Source: an uncultured Candidatus Saccharibacteria bacterium
Lineage (GTDB): Bacteria > Patescibacteriota > Saccharimonadia > Saccharimonadales > Saccharimonadaceae
Reading direction: 5' to 3'
Assembly: GCA_916049555.1 (NCBI GenBank)
Contig: CAJZIB010000001.1
Span: forward strand, 1 to 32,790
Length of the DNA stretch: 32,790 nucleotides
In this document: one piece after another, positions 29,160 to 32,790 of the stretch
Layout of the letters: the number at the start of each line of letters is the position of its first letter
Position numbering within the stretch: position 1 is the first letter of the stretch
The notes under the pieces: generated by a model
Seen by the model: only the letters and a program-made list of their open reading frames with translations
Database searches by the model: none
What the model was told of the DNA's origin: nothing
Position numbers and translations under genes: made by a program

Positions 29160-31406
29160 ATGAATAAACAAGAACAAGAAAGACGTGCCAGACTCATGAA
29201 GATGCAGGCTGAGCGATTGCCAGAAATCAAACGCCGTTTCGAAGAAAATCAGAATCGTGCGAAACTTGCCGAAACTCCTGCTCCTGTTGAGACTGGTGCA
29301 GCAGTAATTTTTGAACAGGCTCAGAAGCGTAATTTCAACAGCAACTTCAAACCGGGCGGCAAGGACTATGCGGCTCGTTCAAAGAGAAAAAACAATTTCT
29401 CTGGCGATAATTCCGATACTCGCGCGAATAAAGCTGCCGATCAGTCCAAGAATAAAAAAGCCCCAAAAGCCAAAGCTCCAAAAGCTGCCAAAAACGTAAA
29501 AAGCACTGAAGCCGAAGAACGCAAGGTTAATCTTTCCGTCTCTACTAGGCGCGGCGACATGGTTCATCACCAGCGCATGCTTTCCCAGGATGTAAATGCT
29601 CAGGCTACTCAGCATATCATTGGTATTCCAGTTAATAAATCTCGCTTCAATGGCTATAATGGCGCCCAGGTTACTAACGCACAGCTCAAGTCGGCCCGTC
29701 CTGATCACGAGGCTGTTCGTATTATCCCAATCGGTGGTGTTGGTGAATTTGGTATTGGTAAAAACATGACCGCCATCGAGTACAAAGGTGAAATTATCGT
29801 TATCGACATGGGTGTACTTTTTGCCAGTGAAGATTACCCTGGCGTCAACTACATGGTCCCAGATATTAAATACCTCGAAGATAATATGGATAAGGTAAAG
29901 GCGATCCTCTTTACCCATGCCCACCTTGACCACATCGGTGCCTGCCGTCATCTACTTCCAAAATTCAATCCACTCACCCCGATCTATGCCACTGATTTTA
30001 CTATTGGTATGATCAAGAAACAGATGAGCGAACTTGAAGATGTTCCAGAGATGAACTACCAGGTGGTTGATCCATTCAAGCACGAAAAACTCCAGGTTTC
30101 TGAACACCTAAGCGTTGAGTTTATTCACACTCTTCACTCCATTCCGGGTAACTGTGCCATCATCATCCGCACCCCAAATGGCGTCATTTACTTCTCAGGT
30201 GACTGGCGCGCCGAAGCTAACCCAATCGAAAGACAAACTGACTTCGAGCGTATTGATGAAATCGTCAAAAACGAGGGAATCACCTTGATGCTCAACGAGT
30301 CTACCAACATTGACTCACCGGGCCATCATCCTCACTCTGAATACGACGTTGGTGACAATATCGGCAAGGTAATGGACCATTACGCTAATGGCCGTGTGAT
30401 CATCTCCTGTTTCTCTTCACAGATTAACCGTATTGGCATGATTCTCGAGCAGGCCTACCAGCGTGGACGCAAAGTTGCCTTTGCAGGTTTCTCAATGATT
30501 AATAATATCGAGGTCGCCCTCCGCGCTAAATGTATCAAAGTTCCAAAAGATACCGTAATGAAGATGGAAGATATTATTAAACTTCCTGACGATAAAATCA
30601 CCATCGTCTGTACCGGTTCCCAGGGCGAACTCAATGCCGTGCTTAATCGCATGGTCAGTGGTGCACATAAGTACATCAAGATTAAGGCCTCCGACACTAT
30701 CGTCTTCAGTTCAAACCCAATCCCAGGTAACGAGCCACACGTCGTTAACACTGTTGACGGACTCTTACGTGAGGGTGCTCAAGTTATTCAAAACGGCAAG
30801 ACTCACCTCACTAATATCGGTCCACTCCACCTTTCAGGTCACGCATATTACGAAGACCACGTCGATTTTGTCACTCGCCTGCAGCCAAAGAATTATATGC
30901 CATACCACGGTGAGTTCTTCATGATGGAACATAATGCCGAGATGGCTGAGAACGTGGTTGGTATCCCACATGAGAATATCCTCATTGCCGACGATGGCGA
31001 CGTTGTTGAATTAATGCCAGATCACACCATCCGCAAAAATGGTCGCATTCATGTTGGTAATAAACTTTACGATGATGCCGATAAGCCGGTTCATGAAGCT
31101 GTCGTAAAAGACCGTATTCATATCTCTCGCGAAGGTATCTTTATGATCGTCCTAACTCTCAGTAAGAAAACTGGTCGCCTCATTAAGACCCCAGATATCG
31201 TTTCCCGTGCTTTCATTTATCTTGACAATTCTGAAGAATTAATCGGTAAAATTCGCCACTATCTCCGCGTGAAAACTGAAAAATCCATCTCTTCCGACCC
31301 AGAACTAAAGGTCTTAAAAGATGAAATCAAAGAAGATATTACTCGTATTCTCTTTGACGCTACTGGCCATACTCCAATCGTTATCCCGGTCATCAATAAG
31401 GTTTAG
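29160..31406 (+). CDS. rnj: Ribonuclease J with a long basic N-terminal extension
   Basis: 748 residues against about 555 for typical RNase J. Residues 1-185 are an added, mostly disordered and basic region (ERRARLMKMQAERLPEIKRR, then KNKKAPKAKAPKAAKNVK). The metallo-beta-lactamase core starts at VRIIPIGGVGEFGIGKNM; metal ligands are in FTHAHLDHIGA (His253-His258), HSIPGNCAI and YFSGDWR. The beta-CASP part includes SCFSSQINRIGMI, VCTGSQGELNAVLNRM and LHLSGHAYYEDHVDF, with MPYHGEFFMM before a C-terminal domain. It is a 5'-3' exonuclease and endonuclease for mRNA decay and rRNA maturation. The extension may bind RNA or partners such as PNPase. Confidence 0.95.
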   Translation: MNKQEQERRARLMKMQAERLPEIKRRFEENQNRAKLAETPAPVETGAAVIFEQAQKRNFNSNFKPGGKDYAARSKRKNNFSGDNSDTRANKAADQSKNKKAPKAKAPKAAKNVKSTEAEERKVNLSVSTRRGDMVHHQRMLSQDVNAQATQHIIGIPVNKSRFNGYNGAQVTNAQLKSARPDHEAVRIIPIGGVGEFGIGKNMTAIEYKGEIIVIDMGVLFASEDYPGVNYMVPDIKYLEDNMDKVKAILFTHAHLDHIGACRHLLPKFNPLTPIYATDFTIGMIKKQMSELEDVPEMNYQVVDPFKHEKLQVSEHLSVEFIHTLHSIPGNCAIIIRTPNGVIYFSGDWRAEANPIERQTDFERIDEIVKNEGITLMLNESTNIDSPGHHPHSEYDVGDNIGKVMDHYANGRVIISCFSSQINRIGMILEQAYQRGRKVAFAGFSMINNIEVALRAKCIKVPKDTVMKMEDIIKLPDDKITIVCTGSQGELNAVLNRMVSGAHKYIKIKASDTIVFSSNPIPGNEPHVVNTVDGLLREGAQVIQNGKTHLTNIGPLHLSGHAYYEDHVDFVTRLQPKNYMPYHGEFFMMEHNAEMAENVVGIPHENILIADDGDVVELMPDHTIRKNGRIHVGNKLYDDADKPVHEAVVKDRIHISREGIFMIVLTLSKKTGRLIKTPDIVSRAFIYLDNSEELIGKIRHYLRVKTEKSISSDPELKVLKDEIKEDITRILFDATGHTPIVIPVINKV

Positions 31407-31467
31407 TATTCTTAGTAATGTCCAGGCCTTCAATAAGGTCCAGTATTCTTAGTAATATCCAGGCTAC
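31394..31467. repeat. 37-bp tandem duplication at the end of the RNase J gene
   Basis: Units 31394-31430 and 31431-31467 share caataaggt..agtattcttagtaat.tccaggc. The first contains the last codons and TAG stop of the gene. A partial third copy (31468-31478) forms the 5' arm of the terminator. Confidence 0.88.
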
Positions 31468-31498
31468 CAATAAGCTCCGCCAGGGGCTTATTGTTTTT
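31468..31498 (+). terminator. Terminator of the RNase J gene
   Basis: CAATAAGCTCC (31468-31478) pairs with GGGGCTTATTG (31483-31493), one T-G pair, loop gcca, then tttttg. Confidence 0.88.
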
Positions 31499-31503
31499 GT
31501 CCA

Positions 31504-31541
31504 TACTCGAAGCACAGGTATGTACTCGAAGCACGGTTTAG
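31504..31541. repeat. 19-bp tandem duplication before the CmpB-like gene
   Basis: Units 31504-31522 and 31523-31541 both start tactcgaagcac. The second ends 2 bp before the -10 box. Confidence 0.8.
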
Positions 31542-31543
31542 AG

Positions 31544-31549
31544 TATAAT
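31544..31549 (+). promoter_or_regulatory. -10 box of the CmpB-like gene, leaderless spacing
   Basis: TATAAT, then 7 nt to the ATG at 31557. The -35 position falls in the 19-bp repeat and is weak (TGTACT). Confidence 0.65.
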
Positions 31550-31556
31550 AAGCCTA

Positions 31557-32303
31557 ATGTTTTTTAAATCCTTAGGCATCGTCGCCGAACGTCCACTCCC
31601 CGAACTCCTTGCCTATCTTTTTCTCCTCTTCATTCTATATTCATTTGGCGGCTGGATTGTTGAATGTATCTGGACTTTAATCACAAAGCGCCGACTAGAG
31701 AACCGCGGCTTCCTTTTTGGTCCAATCTGTCCAATCTATGGTGTTGGCTCATTACTTTGTGTTCTATTCCTTACACCACTCAATTTGTCCTGGCCGGCCA
31801 CATTTTTCACGATGGTCATCCTCTGTGATGTCATAGAATACGTCACCTCGGTTGTCCTTGAAAAACTCTACCACGTTCGCTGGTGGGATTATACTACAGG
31901 TTCACTTCTGCACCTAAACGGTCGTATTTCGCTTGAAACCTCCATCGGGTTTGGGGTTGGCGGTATTGCTATTCTTCATCTCGTTCAGCCAATTTATACT
32001 AATTTCCTCGCATATTTTTCTCCTCTAACACTTCTCATTGTCGCATGTCTCCTAGCTATTATCTTCATTGCGGATATTATCTTCTCCACTATTGCCATTG
32101 CCAATGTTACTAATCGTATGGCCGGAGGCACAATTGACCTAACAGCCGAAATTAAAAAATTTAGCATCAATTATTATAAGAAAGCCTCGCGTCTCAGCCG
32201 CAAGATTGCGCGCTCCGCCCTTTCTCAGGTTGAGAAAGCTCAAAAAGAAGCTAAGCGCCGCGTCCAGAATACTTTTGGTCCTAAAGATTCTAGTAATAAA
32301 TAA
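31557..32303 (+). CDS. CmpB-type putative ABC transporter permease-like membrane protein
   Basis: 248 residues with about five membrane helices in residues 15-185 and a basic cytoplasmic tail (YYKKASRLSRKIARSALSQVEKAQKEAKRR). The family pattern is FGGWIVECIWTLITKRRLENRGFLFGPICPIYGVG, then EYVTSVVLEKLYHVRWWDYT and LNGRISLETSIGFG, matching the group labelled ABC_trans_CmpB. Despite the label no ATPase partner is encoded nearby, and the biochemical role of these proteins is not established. Its mRNA should be leaderless. It converges on the helicase gene with a 28-bp gap and no clear hairpin. Confidence 0.85.
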   Translation: MFFKSLGIVAERPLPELLAYLFLLFILYSFGGWIVECIWTLITKRRLENRGFLFGPICPIYGVGSLLCVLFLTPLNLSWPATFFTMVILCDVIEYVTSVVLEKLYHVRWWDYTTGSLLHLNGRISLETSIGFGVGGIAILHLVQPIYTNFLAYFSPLTLLIVACLLAIIFIADIIFSTIAIANVTNRMAGGTIDLTAEIKKFSINYYKKASRLSRKIARSALSQVEKAQKEAKRRVQNTFGPKDSSNK

Positions 32304-32331
32304 TTCACTTATTCATTCACTCATTTATTTG

Positions 32332-32751
32332 TTAATCCAAAAAATAGGTCTTCAAATCACTATTCTCGCGTAGCTCTAAAATGAATGGCGACTCTTTATC
32401 CTTTACCGTGAGAAATAAAACTTTCTTCCGTGCACGTGTCATTGCTACATAAAATAACCTCCTTTCTTCTGAAAATGCAAAGTCTGAGTCGCTAGGCTTT
32501 CTCCTCCATAAGAAATCCCTGAGAAATTGAAACCTTCCTCCAGTATCTTTATTATTTGAAAGTTTGAGTATGGCCAGCTCGCGTACGAGCCCTGCTAATT
32601 CATCTTCCTCCACTCGACTCGGAAAACCTAATGTTGCATCTCGGCAATTTATGATAAATACATAATCTGCCTGCAATCCCTTAGATTTATGCGCGCTTAA
32701 GAAACTAATCTCAAGATCTGGTCGCTCACGCATGATAATCTGGAGTTTGTC
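32332..32751 (-). CDS. UvrD/Rep-family helicase (HelD-like), C-terminal fragment cut by the contig end
   Basis: About 139 C-terminal residues are present; the frame runs open into the adapter at 32752, so the gene was truncated by assembly, and the Met at 32733 is internal. Helicase motif V reads SAHKSKGLQADYVFIIN and motif VI reads FYVAMTRARKKVLFL. The GFPSRVEEDELAGLVREL segment between them resembles DNA helicase IV (HelD) more than UvrD itself. These superfamily 1 enzymes unwind DNA 3'-5' in repair and recombination. Subfamily assignment is tentative without the N-terminal domain. Confidence 0.88.
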   Translation of the reverse strand, partial: DKLQIIMRERPDLEISFLSAHKSKGLQADYVFIINCRDATLGFPSRVEEDELAGLVRELAILKLSNNKDTGGRFQFLRDFLWRRKPSDSDFAFSEERRLFYVAMTRARKKVLFLTVKDKESPFILELRENSDLKTYFLD

Positions 32752-32790
32752 AGATCGGAAGAGCGTCGTGTAGGGAAAGAGTGTTCAGAG
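32752..32790. other. Illumina TruSeq adapter read-through (artefact)
   Basis: From 32752 the sequence is AGATCGGAAGAGC followed by the rest of the 33-nt universal adapter (reverse orientation) to 32784, then TCAGAG, which as I remember it is the start of the reverse complement of TruSeq i5 index D504. It is not biological sequence. Confidence 0.97.

Noticed and set aside
29379..29951. 190-codon open frame antisense to RNase J
   Set aside because: It covers the basic extension and the conserved HAHLDH region of rnj; no independent evidence.

Overview
The window looks like one contig from a small-genome, monoderm-like bacterium. I infer Patescibacteria (CPR), most likely Saccharibacteria (TM7). 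The reasons are the gene content, strong preference for CCA proline and GCC/GCT alanine codons, many genes with a -10 box immediately before the start codon, and the style of the surface proteins. That placement comes from recognition, not from a search. The genetic code is standard: TAA, TAG and TGA all end convincing genes. Both ends cut genes, and the last 39 bases are Illumina adapter, so position 32751 is the true end of biological sequence.

Layout. 1-3990: envelope polysaccharide genes, with a partial LCP ligase and a VanZ-like protein (+) convergent with a CpsB phosphatase and a fused Wzz/tyrosine kinase (-). 3991-4500: no large gene, but a complete-looking transcription unit (promoter, two-helix RNA, 26-codon ORF, hairpin, strong terminator) followed by three 23-bp repeats. 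4500-9310: aspS (+), uppP (-), rpsT (+), and the overlapping pair mutM-holA (-). 9310-14245: two large secreted proteins of unknown function, the first with foreign-looking codon use. 14358-21246: a degenerate DHH (NrnA-like) protein with a Pro/Gln-rich tail, then truB, rpsO and pnp, a conserved cluster interrupted by a foreign-looking reverse-strand gene. 21414-26563: a membrane-anchored unknown protein, ftsK, and a BspA-like repeat surface protein. 26600-29014: the operon rpsF-ssb-rpsR-efp-tlyA. 29030-32303: RNase J and a CmpB-like membrane protein. 32332-32751: the C-terminal end of a UvrD/HelD helicase on the reverse strand.

How it works together. The envelope genes (LCP, CpsB, Wzz-kinase, UppP) fit synthesis, length control and wall attachment of an undecaprenyl-linked glycan. 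The BspA-like and two large secreted proteins are probable surface factors of an epibiont. The rest is translation (aspS, S20, S15, S6, S18, EF-P, TruB, TlyA-like), RNA decay (PNPase, RNase J) and DNA maintenance (MutM, delta-like subunit, SSB, FtsK, helicase).

Three features run through the window. At least seven genes have their -10 box 6-8 nt from the ATG, implying leaderless mRNAs. Genes with Shine-Dalgarno leaders often carry a hairpin. Most longer spacers contain two to six imperfect tandem copies of a short unit that differs at every site. I saw no tRNA, rRNA, CRISPR array, transposase or phage gene.
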